Shown: positions 19,120-28,744 of the stretch, piece after piece | How the letters are laid out: each line of letters begins with the position of its first letter | How positions within the stretch are numbered: position 1 is the first letter of the stretch | Notes under the pieces: generated by a model | What the model saw: the letters and a program-made list of their open reading frames with translations, nothing else | The model's database searches: none | Told to the model about the DNA's origin: nothing | Source of the DNA: Symbiodinium natans | Lineage: Eukaryota; Sar; Dinophyceae; Suessiales; Symbiodiniaceae | Direction: 5' to 3' | NCBI GenBank assembly: GCA_905221605.1 | Contig: CAJNDS010002068.1 | Coordinates: 1,296,251 to 1,360,250, forward strand | DNA length: 64,000 nt | Position numbers and translations under genes: made by a program

Positions 19120-19921
19120 GTCGCTTCCTTGGGAGCGAACCGAAAAAGACTCCCCAACATCCCTTAAGCTAAGCATAGGGATTAGGGTTTAGGGTTTAGG
19201 GTTTAGTGCTTAGGGTTTTGGGCCTGAAAAGCCCTTAAGCCAAGCAGGGTTTACTTGGGACCCTACTTACCTCCAGTTTCATGGGCTTTTCCTACTAGAT
19301 AAGGGGTAGTTACTACTAAGCTGTAGGTCAACAGAGTCGCAGGTAGGGTTTAGGGTTTAGGGTTTAGGGTTTAGTGTTTAGGGTTTCGGGTTTCAGGTTT
19401 AGGGTTAGGGGTTTAGGGGTTTAGGGCGTCGGGTTAAAGAGTTATATAAGGGTTCGGGGCCAACATGCCAATGAAATTAAGCTACCTTTCAGCAAACCCC
19501 AAACCCTAAACCCCAAACCCTAAAGCCTAAACCCTAAACCCTAAACCCTAAACCCTAAACCCCAATCCATAAACCCTAAACCCTAAATCCTTTAACAGCA
19601 TGATCAGGATCCCATGGTGTTTGCGGTTCTGTTCCTTCATTAAGGGGGATCGGACTCTCCAGGTAAGCCGGAGACTCCCTGAAAACCGTTGTAGGGTTTA
19701 GGGTTTAGGGTTTAGGGCTTAGGATTCTAGGATGATCCGTATATGGCTGAAGGTACACTCCGTACCATGTAAGGGGAAGGAAGCTCTCTGAAAAAACTCC
19801 CTTTGCGGCTCTGGGGCTTGTAGGGTTTTATGGTTTCAGTCGGGGCTACTGCAATTTATGGTTTCAGGTTGGGATGTTCCCCCTTGTTCCCCCTTATACT
19901 CACAGTCCGTTCAAGGGGTAC

Positions 19922-20075
19922 TACTTGGAGGTTCATGTGACTCAATAACCACTTATAACTGGGCTTATAACCCTACTTATAAAGGGGATAACCCCTATAA
20001 GGCCTTTTAGGGGTATTATAAGTAGGGTTGTAAGTACAGTTATCATGGGTTAGTAAGTACCATGAACCTCCAAGT
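19922..20075. mobile_element. MITE, CTTGGAGGTTCATG family (long subtype)
   Basis: TACTTGGAGGTTCATGTGAC at the left and GTACCATGAACCTCCAAGTA at the right; interior nearly identical to 16988-17142. Confidence 0.88.
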
Positions 20076-20110
20076 AGAATGAACCCTGAACCCCCGAAAA
20101 GGTGGACCAG

Positions 20111-20165
20111 GCTGACACGGACTGGCAAGCTCAGCAGGAGCGGGCGGCAGAGAAGGCCAAGGCCG
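20111..20165 (+). CDS. Coiled-coil mini-exon
   Basis: CAG at 20108-20110 and CCG|GTCG at 20163-20169 bound 55 nt (ADTDWQAQQERAAEKAKAG). Clear helical Glu/Ala/Gln/Lys composition. It is followed at once by a TTTAGGG-like array. Confidence 0.5.
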
Positions 20166-20175
20166 GTCGTCTAGG

Positions 20176-20905
20176 GTTCAGGGTGTAGGCTTTAGGATTT
20201 GGGGTTTAGGGTTTAGGGTTTGGGGTTTAGTGCTTAGGGTTTAGGATTTGGGGTTTAGGGTTTAGGATTTGGGGTGTAGGGTTTAGGGTTCAGGAATTGG
20301 GGTTTTGGGTTTAGAACTTGGGGTTTAGGGGGTTTAGGGTTGAGGATTTGTTGTTTAGGGCTTAGGGTTTAGGGTTTAGGATTTGGGGTTTAGGGTTTAG
20401 AATTTGGGGTTCAGGGTTTAGGGTTTAGGATTTGGGGTGTAGGGTTTGGGGTTCAGGATTTGGGGTTTTGGGTTTTTAACTTGGGGTTTAGGGTTTAGGG
20501 TTGAGGATTTGTTGTTTAGGGCTTAGGGTTTAGGATTTGGGGTTTAGGGTTTAGGATTTGGGGTTTAGGGTTTAGGATTTGGGGTTGAGGGTTTTGGGTG
20601 TTTCGAGTATGGGTTTTAAGGTTTAGGATTTGGGGTTTAGGGTTTGGGGTTTAGAATTTGAGATTTTAAGGGTTTGGGGTTTAAGGATTGGGTTTTTGAT
20701 TCAGGGTTAGGTTTTAGGGCTCGGGGATTTAGGGTTTGGGGTTAAGGGTTCGGGTTTAATTAGGTTGGGTCTGTGGGTTCGTTTAGGATTTGGGGTTAGG
20801 GTTTAGGGCTCGGGTTTGGGGTTTAGGGTGTGCGGGGTGTGGGGTTTGGGGTTTGGGTTCATTTTTCAGGGTTCAGGGTTTGGGGTTTAGGGTTTAGGGT
20901 GATTA
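20176..20905. repeat. Degenerate TTTAGGG higher-order array
   Basis: Units TTTAGGG, TTTGGGG and TTTAGGA combine into a larger period. A block near 20290-20375 (AACTTGGGGTTTAGGG, TTGAGGATTTGTTGTTTAGG) recurs near 20456-20540, about 165 bp later. Confidence 0.9.
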
Positions 20906-20927
20906 GGGTTTGGGGAAACGATTTCAG

Positions 20928-20986
20928 CTAACGCAGACCTCGTTCAGCCAGCTCACATTCTCTGCAAAAAGGCTAAGGCCCAGTAG
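20928..20986 (+). CDS. Candidate terminal exon
   Basis: TTTCAG at 20922-20927, then 18 codons (NADLVQPAHILCKKAKAQ) to TAG at 20984-20986. Ends in a short basic, helical tail. Confidence 0.3.
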
Positions 20987-21089
20987 GACCTGAGCTCAAA
21001 GCCCAACGCCCAGTAGCCCCATAAACCCTAAAGCCCAAGACGAACAGCTGCTTCGCTGGATGACGAAATAAGCACAAAGACTGTCTCCA

Positions 21090-21415
21090 CACATTTGCAC
21101 AATACCCACGAACATTTTTGGACAATGCCAACCGCATTTTGCACCATGCCCACGAAAGTTGGCACAATGACACAATATTTTGCACTACGAATTTTGCACA
21201 ATGCTCACGAATTTTGCACAATGGGCATGTTTCTTTGCACAATGCCCACGATATTTTGCACAATGCCCACGAATTCTTGCGCAATGTCCACAAATTTTGA
21301 CACAACGCCAACGGATTTTCTGCCAAAAGGCAACGGCCACGAAATATTGCACAATGCCCACAACGCCCACGAGTTTTTCACAATGCCCCCGAACAAACTC
21401 ACAATGCCCGCGAAG
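21090..21415. repeat. Minisatellite, about 20-bp unit TTTTGCACAATGCCCACGAA
   Basis: About fifteen diverged units of 19-24 bp. Because most units keep frame, open frames exist on both strands (Thr/His/Asn/Met on one, Cys/Ala/Leu/Lys on the other). Symmetric openness on both strands argues against a gene. Confidence 0.9.
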
Positions 21416-21457
21416 GAGTTAAGGGTTGTTGTGATGCAGAGGCCCAAATCTTGGGTC

Positions 21458-21614
21458 TACTTGGAGGTTCATGGGACTTAATACCCACTTATAACTGGGT
21501 TTTTTTAACCCTACTTACCATTGGGATAACCCCTATAAGGCCCTTTAGGGGTGTTATAAGTAGGGTTATACGTACAGTTATAGTTGGTTCGTAAGTACCA
21601 TAAACCTCCAAGTA
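21458..21614. mobile_element. MITE, CTTGGAGGTTCATG family (long subtype)
   Basis: TACTTGGAGGTTCATGGGAC and GTACCATAAACCTCCAAGTA ends; third member of the recent subfamily, placed right after the minisatellite. Confidence 0.88.
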
Positions 21615-22253
21615 GGGCCCGACAAGCCCAAACCCAAAGCACCTAAAGCCTAGGGTTTAGGGTTTAGGGTTTAGGGAAAGTCTAAACCTTAAACCCTACC
21701 TCCTAGGAAGGAGTCGCGTTTTGGGGCGCCGATGCATGTAAGGGCATTGGGGGAGTGAACATTTACCCAGAAAAAGTAACAGATATGTATATGTAGGCAC
21801 CAGTATGGTTTCAGGGTTATGGTCTTTGTCCATTTCTAGACATATGTATATGAAGCAGGGTTTATACTACTGTTATTGGTGAGTGTATATCAGGTTCCTT
21901 CGTAATATTGGTGAGTGTACATTTCGGGTGTCCTTTCGGGGATACAAGGAATACAAGCCCTACTTCATATCCTCGTTCAAGCATTTGGCCTTCCTTGACA
22001 GGGCCTTCCATCCCTCTACAGCGGCGGCAGCAGCAGCAGCAACAGCTTGGATGACACTCGTTTGCAAGGATGCTCAGGGTTTTGGGGTTCAGGGTGGAGG
22101 ACTCTCGACCTGGAATCTTATCCCGGAGAGCCCGTAAAATGTCGAGCAGGTATATGGACATACATATATATGTAGGGTTTATATAGAGGAATAAGATTAA
22201 GGGTCGCTTCAAGAACCCCCTCCTTATACCCCTTAAGTATTGAGCTCCAGTAG

Positions 22254-22320
22254 AGGCCAGCGCGGCAACAGCGTCGACACCATCGAGCTTCAGCCAGGGG
22301 ACCCCAGCTTGGTCTTGGCT
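22254..22320 (+). CDS. Candidate Ser/Thr/Ala-rich exon
   Basis: CCAGTAG acceptor region, then an open frame rich in Ala, Ser and Thr (EASAATASTPSSFSQGTP). GC-rich island in AT-richer flanks; no clear donor. Confidence 0.25.
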
Positions 22321-22553
22321 CCCAAGGGGAGGGATTCGGGTTCAGAGTTTGGGAACCCCCAAATGTAGAACCCTATCTAGAGTGGTAGCAGGAATACAGT
22401 AGGAACATGTGAAGAGCTTGAAAACCCCTCCAAGAATTTAAACCCAGCCTTCATGAAGGATAGGGTTTAGGGTTTGAGAATTTAGTGGCTGACTTGGAGG
22501 TTCGTTGAAGTAAAGTCATAAGTAGGGCTAAACTCCCAGTGCATACACATAGG

Positions 22554-22640
22554 GTTTAGGGTTTAGGGTTTAGGGTTTAGGGTTTAGGGTTTAGGGTTTA
22601 GGGTTTAGCCCTAAACCCTAAACCTAAAACCCCAAACCTT
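22554..22640. repeat. Inverted telomere-telomere junction
   Basis: About nine TTTAGGG units run to 22618 and switch at once to CCCTAAACCCTAAACC from 22619, with no spacer (TTTAG|CCCTAAA). This is the head-to-head arrangement produced by fusion of two telomere ends, or by foldback inversion. Confidence 0.9.
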
Positions 22641-23414
22641 AAGCCCTCAACCCAAACTACCCAAGAACCTCCAATTTTGACTTGTTGCTAGTCTACTAGG
22701 GAGCTAGGCCGTCAAGGCATGATCCCGGAGGCGGCAGTAGACTTAGGTTTCGGGTTTAAGGTTTAGGGTTTAGGGTTTTGCGTTTAAGGTTTAGGGTTCA
22801 GGGTTCAGGGTTCAGGGTTTAGGGTCAGAGTTTGGGACTGCGCAGGCCTATTGGGGCACATCATAACTGTGGACCCTGAGAGCCCCAAACCTCATTATTT
22901 CAGGAGTATGCCTCAAGCTAAGCAGGGATCCTGACTTTGTTTCAAGCTATCCTCCGAAATTCAAGGGTGTTGCCCTAAACCCTAAACTCTAAACCCTAAA
23001 CCCTGAACCCATTTGGCTCCTTGGGGGTGGGGTGTCGGGGGGGAGCCCTGCGCACTTGCCTTGTACTCCAAGCCTTGCTCCCTTGGCCCCAAACAGGGAA
23101 TAAGGCTCTTTGACTAAAGTAACGGAGGTTCTGAAAGCGTTTCTAAGGGATACTTAGCAGACTTACCAAGTCGAACTGGCTTCCAAGAACCCTAAACCCT
23201 AAACCCTAAACCCTAAACCCTAAACCCTAAACCCTAAACCCTAAACCTCCAAGAACCCCATGCTATACTAAGTATAGTTCAGGATCTTACATGGCAAGTT
23301 TTTGTCGAACCCAATTTTGGGCCCCTGTAGCTCTATTTAGAACTCCTATTTGCTGAAGAAGTGGGAAGTTCAGTCCAGGTTTTACCTCTTGCTCAGCGAC
23401 TTCGCCAAGACGCT

Positions 23415-23641
23415 AGGCCCTAGGCCACGGTACGCAGGACATGGTCGAGCTCATGGCATGCTACGCTTGCACCGTGGTTTACCTTGAGGCGAGCGGTGTT
23501 GGATTAGCCGATTGCGGCTATGAAAACCTTGCTCTGAGAAAGGAAACCACCACGGGTCTTCTCCTCCCATGTTACCATGACATGACGCGTTGGCACCACT
23601 GGTCCTGGGGTCGCGAAGTCTCTGGCTTACCAAGATTGTAG
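23415..23641 (+). CDS. Candidate exon or open frame
   Basis: An ATG frame from 23441 runs 66 codons to TAG at 23639-23641 (MVELMACYACTVVYLEASG and onward; Trp/His-rich near the end). It has no repeat content. A minus frame is also open over the same interval. The stop coincides with a TAG that could act as an acceptor for the next open block. Confidence 0.35.
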
Positions 23642-23794
23642 AGTACTTTGGAATACTTCGGTGATGACTCCACCCAGGCATGGCAGTCCCACTTCAAGGC
23701 GAATCGGCTTGACCATGAGAAGAACTACTTGTACTTCTCACGGCTCTGCCCCACGTACCAGAGCTTCCGCCGCCTGGCGAAAAAGGAGGCCCCG
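23642..23794 (+). CDS. Candidate aromatic-rich exon
   Basis: Starting after TTGTAG, an open frame gives STLEYFGDDSTQAWQSHF and then YLYFSRLCPTYQSFRRL. High Tyr/Phe/Trp/Arg content and codon quality make it one of the more convincing unknown exons. A GC-type donor (CC|GCAAG) sits at 23794. The 3' part of the open frame runs into a MITE end (to 23878) and is not part of the protein. Confidence 0.45.
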
Positions 23795-23814
23795 CAAGAC
23801 ACGACAAACATATT

Positions 23815-23880
23815 CTTCCTTATAAGCGTAAAATTGGGGATTTTGTTTCGCATTTTTTTGAGGTTCTTAAGCAAATAACA
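23815..23880. mobile_element. MITE right part, CTACTATTTGCTTAAGAACC family
   Basis: ATATTCTTCCTTATAAG, GGGATTTTGTTTCGC and the end GAGGTTCTTAAGCAAATA match the right halves at 12975 and 38680. The left end is missing, apparently lost at the exon boundary. Confidence 0.7.
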
Positions 23881-23946
23881 AAACTAGGGTGCCCTTCCTT
23901 GTACCCCCACTGCAATGACGCGGCAGTCGCCCCTTTGAGCATGCAG

Positions 23947-23996
23947 GCTCGGCAGCGCCAGAGTCGCTCACAACGGTGGCCACGCCACCTGCGGAG
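23947..23996 (+). CDS. Candidate Ala/Pro/Thr linker exon
   Basis: ATGCAG acceptor ending 23946 and GAG|GTCAGTTTAGGG donor at 23994-24005 bound 50 nt (SAAPESLTTVATPPAE). Linker-like; the intron starts within seven bases of a TTTTAGGG array. Confidence 0.35.
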
Positions 23997-24002
23997 GTCA
24001 GT

Positions 24003-24107
24003 TTAGGGTTTTTGGGTTTTAGGGCTTTAGGGTTTTAGGGTTTTAGGGTTTTAGGATTTTAGGGTTTTAGGGTTGGGTTTTAGGGTTTTAGGGTTTTAGG
24101 GTTTAGA
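24003..24107. repeat. TTTTAGGG (8-bp) variant array
   Basis: About ten units of GGGTTTTA, the repeat type known from Chlamydomonas telomeres, here only as a local variant among heptamers. Confidence 0.9.
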
Positions 24108-24799
24108 GTGCAGATGTGCAATCTGGGGCTGAGACCCAATTTTAGGGTTCATGTGGTGCCCAAGGTACGTACTATTGGAATCTCCGGGACAGCAAGTAAT
24201 GCCGAAGTGGCGACACAGTTTGCGCCCACGGTCGTCTTTATTTTTATAGTTTGGGGTTTGGGTTTGTAGGGTTTCAGGGCATATTGAATGGTGGGGCATT
24301 TGGGTTTTGCTGCGATACGGCTTATGAGGGGATATAAGGGGATGATGTTGGTACGGGGTAAGGAAGAACCCATGAATCCCCACCCGCTAGAATCCCTGCA
24401 ACTAGACCCCCCGCCCCGGCCGCCCGCCCCAACTTAACCCCCACAGTTCTTAAAAACAAACCTACCTCAAAGTACCCCGTTTCTTTCGAGCCCTTCTGGG
24501 AATATTGTCGCAAAATCTATTGTCCATGAAAGAAAGAACAACCTTTCAATTAAACCCTATACTAGACTAACCCTAAACCCATACACCCTACATCCTAAAC
24601 CCTAAACCCTGGACCCTGCCCTCACCCTAAACCCTAAACCCTGAACCCTGAACCCGGCAGGCGAGATCCCCGACCGATTCGGATTGGGTGCTCTGTGGAC
24701 GCAGCCGGGATCTCGGTGGGTTTAGGATGTAGGTTTCAGTGTTTGGGTTAGGGTTTAGGGTTTTTTTCAGGGTTTAGGGTTTAGGGGTTCTTGCAGGTT

Positions 24800-25290
24800 C
24801 ATGGGTAGTTCTGAATAGGGTTGCAGGTGCCCAAAATAGAGAGCGGATGTCGGGTTATAGGGTTTAGGGTTTGGTGTGTGCGGATTCAGGGTTTTGTGTT
24901 TGGGTGTTTCAGGTTTGGGGTACCCTAAACCCTAAGGCCCCTAAGCCCTAAACCCTAAACTCGGAGGTTGAGGTGTAACCCTAATGCCTAAACGCTAAAC
25001 TCCAAACCTGTACACCCATCATAAGCCTCAAGGCATCCGTCAACTTCTGGAAGTTTCGGGGTTTCGGGGTTTAGGGTTTGGGAGTTTGGGGCAAAGGGGT
25101 TTAGGGTTCAGGGTTCGGATTCGGGGGTTTTGGGTTGGGGTTGACGCGTCCCGAATCTGATCCAGCTGACGCTGCAACTCCCCTACACCCCCTAAACGCC
25201 CTAAACTTTCCGAAGCCCCCTAAACCCCTAAACCACCTAACCCCCTTAAACCCCTACTAGACCTCCCCTTAACCTCCCTTTAGCCCCCCG

Positions 25291-25321
<31 letters not shown>

Positions 25322-25440
25322 GAAACCCAAACCGTACCCCCCCCCCCCCCCCCAACCCCGCTCCCACAAAAAACAACAAAAAGCTGCAAAAACGAACCCC
25401 CCCCCCCCCCCCCCCCCCCCCTAAAAAACCTGAAGCCCAT
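24800..25440. other. Degenerate telomeric tracts and poly-C runs
   Basis: Mixed CCCTAA and GGGTTT fragments, then poly-C runs at 25287-25321, 25336-25353 and 25397-25421. The Gly-rich minus-strand frames here derive from poly-G and are not genes. Confidence 0.8.
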
Positions 25441-25451
25441 ACGCCACTGAG

Positions 25452-25529
25452 GCGAGTCGGATTCGGAAGTCGTGGCCAATCCCTCCATGACCGCGGCTGA
25501 GGCCCATAGAGCCTCTTTGAAGGGGTCAA
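25452..25529 (+). CDS. Candidate exon with GTGAGC donor
   Basis: TGAG acceptor ending 25451 and A|GTGAGC at 25529-25535 bound an open frame of 26 codons (ESDSEVVANPSMTAAEAHRA). Acidic Ser start followed by an Ala-rich helix; the donor fits the general eukaryotic consensus well. Confidence 0.4.
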
Positions 25530-25609
25530 GTGAGCGTTGTTGAGGGGTACCCTAAACCCTGAAAAATCAACCTGAACCTAAACTAGACCCCACTTGGAAC
25601 CATCCCAAG

Positions 25610-25740
25610 GTGGAACACCTGGCCATGAGCCGGCTGCGGCCCAAGTCAGCGGCCCGACCGCCGTCGCCCCCATCGGCGGTGCCCCCACCGCCGGCAGCCT
25701 CCGCAGCTCGGCCGTCCCACACACCCCGCCTGGCTCAGGC
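25610..25740 (+). CDS. Candidate Pro/Ala-rich exon
   Basis: After CAAG an open frame continues at least 44 codons: a basic start (EHLAMSRLRPKSAARP) then Pro/Ala/Ser runs. It fits a disordered proline-rich region; low-complexity GC sequence is the alternative. Confidence 0.35.
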
Positions 25741-26246
25741 GCGCGCTTTTTTTGGGTGTGAGAGGCTTAGGGCCGATCAGGACTTAGGGCCGAGTAGGGT
25801 TCAGGGTTTCGGGTTTCGGGCTTGAAAATGTCTTGGGGCTTGGAGGGTTTCAGGGTTGCAGGGTTCAGGGCTTCATGGTTTATGAGCGAGGGCTTCAGAA
25901 AGGTTCCCTAAAATGCTTGGGGACCTAGGGTCGCGGGGTGGAGGGACTAGACCCTAAACACCAAAACCATCCAAAACCCTTCCAGCATAAAGCCGCTGGC
26001 AAGAGTTCCCAAGAGTTCACCCCTGCCTCGGGGCTCCCTTTTGCGCAGTTTAGGGTTCCAGAGTTCGTTAGGGGTTTAGGGCTTACATTAAGGCTTACAA
26101 CCTCAAGATACTTGCGGGTAGATAGAACCGTACAGACCCTAACCCCCCAAACCGCAAAACCCTGAACCCTGAGAGCCTGAAATAAACCCCAAACCCTGAA
26201 CCCTGAACCCTAAACCCTCCAACAAGTTTGTTCCGTCTTTGCGCAG

Positions 26247-26290
26247 GCTCCACGCCGAACGCTGTTGTCAAGCCCTGTCGCACGAAGCAG
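26247..26290 (+). CDS. Helical mini-exon
   Basis: TTTGCGCAG acceptor ending 26246 and CAG|GTCG at 26288-26294. The 44 nt translate to LHAERCCQALSHEA. It carries the GTCG continuation of the coiled-coil family and lies between CCCTAAA (left) and TTTAGGG (right). Confidence 0.4.
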
Positions 26291-26816
26291 GTCGCGCGAG
26301 GCTGCCTGGGGGCATGTGCAGTTCACGTTTTTCTCTGGGTTTAGGGTTTGGGGTTTGGGGTTTGGGGCTTGGGGGGAGGGCTCTTGTGGTTGTTGAAGAT
26401 TAGGGGTGTAGTGTTTCGGGTTCAGGAGTTTGGGGGGTGTAGTGGTTTAGGGTTTGGCATCCAGTTGAACCCTAAACCCTAAACCCTAAACCCTAAGCCC
26501 TAAACCCTAAAATAGGGTTCGGTTCAGGTCTCTCGGGTGTAAGTAAAGGGCTTCCGGAGTTTAAGACAGGACTTTGAAGTGTTTTTTCGGATGTAGGGGC
26601 CAGCTAGGGTTAAGTGTCTCAATGGGTTTTCTAAGGGCTTGTAGGGCTTTTTGGGTTTCGAGTTTAGGGTTTAGGGCTCTTTGTATAACTTACGTGCATC
26701 CACTGGGCTTTCTACTTCGTAGCGCTTCTGTCAAAAGGGTGTGAGGGTCTAGCAGTTCTTGCCGCTGCACTGAACAGCTCAAGGTGATTCGGTCAGCCTT
26801 GGTGGGACAAACCCTA

Positions 26817-26948
26817 AACCCTAAACCCTAAACCCTAAACCCTAAACCCTAAACCCTAAACCCTAAACCCGAAGCCGAACAGAAATGCCGCGCAGATGAC
26901 ACCAACATGCGACAGTCTGATTCGAACACGACGTGCAGCAGCAAATGA
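26817..26948 (+). CDS. CCCTAAA array and candidate terminal exon
   Basis: Perfect CCCTAAA units to about 26870, then 25 codons (EAEQKCRADDTNMRQSDSNT and onward) to TGA at 26946-26948. No explicit AG precedes GAA, so the exon start is unclear. Confidence 0.3.
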
Positions 26949-26965
26949 TGGGTGAACAGGCATCC

Positions 26966-27044
26966 CCAAAGAGCCCAATATTGCTTAATTAAGCAATATA
27001 TAAGGAATATTCCTTAATTAAGCAATATTGCGCTCTTTGGGTCA
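26966..27044. mobile_element. Perfect hairpin MITE, CCCAGAGAGCCC family
   Basis: CCCAAAGAGCCCAATATTGC at the left is mirrored by GCAATATTGCGCTCTTTGGG at the right. TTAATTAAGCAATAT occurs in both arms, and GGAATATTCC lies next to the centre. The whole 79-bp element is almost one inverted repeat. Confidence 0.9.
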
Positions 27045-27264
27045 ATGTCTTCTGCGAGTTCCACTTGCGGGTCCAGGGAAGCCATCCCTTTAGGGTTTAG
27101 GGGGTTAGGGGTTAGGGGTTAGGTTTTAGGGTTTAGGGGTTAGGGTTTAGGGTTTAGGGTTTAGGGACAGCGTTGAGATGGGGCCCGGAATAGTTGGCCT
27201 GCTATGCCCGTGTCGTGGCCGAATCCCTAAATCTAAGCCAAGGCACTTCGCCTGCAATGCTTCA

Positions 27265-27333
27265 CTTGGTAGCCCAGTGGGACCTTGTTACCTTTTTGGG
27301 GTTCAAGGTTCGTTCCGTTACTGGGCTGCCAAG
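27265..27333. mobile_element. MITE, TTGGTAGCCCAGT family (short copy)
   Basis: ACTTGGTAGCCCAGTGGGAC and GTTACTGGGCTGCCAAGT are about 18-bp terminal inverted repeats around 30 bp. The 95- and 76-codon frames crossing it are unlikely to be genes. Confidence 0.8.
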
Positions 27334-27927
27334 TCCAAAGACAAGCAGAAACAATATCGCAATCCTTTCCTTCGCTTCCCACGCCCTCGTGCAGGCACAT
27401 ACTTCGCAGGCTTATGCAACTTGAGCCTGAATCGGAGTTCTGGAAGTAAGGCACACAACTCCTGAATGAACTTGGGACAGGCTTGAAAGCGGTCCGCAGG
27501 ATCAATGAAGCTGTATTCCTGCACTAAAGGGGATCGGACTCTCAGCGTAGTGTTGCTCTTCGGTTGCCAGAAGTTTGCCAGTCAAGTGGCTCCTCAAATC
27601 GGAGCTAGCTGATTGTCGTTTGGTAGGTCGGGCGACTGCAAGGCCATTTGCAGATCTTTCGCTCACGCAAGTCTGAGCAATGTCCTAGGTAGGATAAGGG
27701 GGACCCTTAAAAGGGAACCCCTTCTTAACCCTCTTCTGGCTCTCTTAAACAGGGACCTTATTCAGAGGGTCTATATCCCCAAGGGCCCCCTAATCCTATC
27801 CCCTACAAAGGGCAAGCGACACAGGTGGGCAGACCTGTCTTTCTGGCGGACACAATATATTGGAGAGCGCAAATGTCGGCTCTCACATGCGCAAGGCTGC
27901 TGCGGAATCTGCTGAGCTGCTATGGCA

Positions 27928-28186
27928 TCTCTAGGATCCGGAGTAGGCCCTGAGTTCCTTTTTTTAGGGTAGGGTTCCCTGATAATCTCCTGTAAACCAA
28001 AAAGGGTACCCTGTTTATTCCTCGGCCTAGTAGCCCTAAACCCTAAACCCTAAACCCTAAACCCTAAACCCTAAACCCTAAACCCTAAACCCTAAACCCT
28101 AAACCCTAAACCCTAAACCCTAAACATAAACCCTAAACCCTAAACCCTAAACCCTTTTCATTCATAGGTTACTCCTGGGTCGAGTC
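27928..28186. mobile_element. CTAGGACCC-family MITE split by a telomeric array
   Basis: The left part (27930-28033) runs from TCTAGGATCCGGAGTAGGCC through GGGTACCCTGTTTATTCC. Then come about seventeen CCCTAAA units (28034-28153), then CCCTTTTCATTCATAGGTTACTCCTGGGTC. The segment CCCT-TTTATTC/CCCTTTTCATTC is present on both sides of the array. Confidence 0.88.
28034..28153. repeat. CCCTAAA array inside a MITE
   Basis: Seventeen units, one altered (CATAAA). The array interrupts the element above and is flanked by a short direct duplication of element sequence. Confidence 0.95.
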
Positions 28187-28379
28187 TTGAATGGCCTTGG
28201 GCCGGCGGTGGCCATGCCCCGAATCGCATTCGCAATAGGTGGCTGACGGAAGACACACAAACCTGGAATGCGGCAACTATAGCAAAAATTATGAGGTAAC
28301 AATCATAGTAATAACAATACTCATAATAATAATAAGAAGAAGAATAAGAATAGTAATAGTAATAATCATACGAATAGCA

Positions 28380-28556
28380 ATATATGAATAATAATATGAA
28401 TAATAATATGAATAATAATATGAATAATAATATGAATAATAATATGAAGAATAATATGAATAATAATATGAAGAATAATATGAATAATAATATGAATAAT
28501 AATAAGAATAATAATAGGAATAACAATATGAACAATAATAATAGTAGTAGTAATAA
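28380..28556. repeat. AATAATATGAAT 12-mer minisatellite
   Basis: About fourteen units of a 12-bp repeat, giving an Asn/Met frame on the plus strand and Ile-rich frames on the minus strand. Not a gene. Confidence 0.95.
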
Positions 28557-28599
28557 TGCTAGCCGGACATTGTTTTGACATGCGGCGGCCCAAGCTCCT

Positions 28600-28744
28600 A
28601 TTCAGCGACAAGCGAGAGGCGACAGTCGAGCGATTTCGGGTTCGGGTGTGCGAGCTTCAAGCTTCCAAGCTTGCAGAAGTCAAGCTTTTTGCCTTCTCTT
28701 GCACAGCCGAACCTGACGATCTTGGAAATGCCACAAGAGATGAT
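28600..28744 (+). CDS. Candidate exons around TTCTCTTGCACAG
   Basis: An open frame over 28556-28900 includes TVERFRVRVCELQASKLAEV, a helical, charged stretch. Inside it, CTTCTCTTGCACAG (28694-28707) is an excellent acceptor that would place an exon at 28708-28755 and an intron before it. Frames before and after differ, so the structure is unresolved. Confidence 0.35.

Noticed and set aside
21090-21415. Possible CRISPR array
   Set aside because: Units are diverged copies of one sequence with no unique spacers between conserved repeats, and the genome is eukaryotic.
27178-27524. Four overlapping frames of 68-95 residues
   Set aside because: They overlap on both strands and cross a short MITE (27265-27333); none is favoured.
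28158-28611. Asn/Met or Ile/Leu/Phe-rich proteins of 64-125 residues
   Set aside because: They come from a 12-bp AAT-rich minisatellite.
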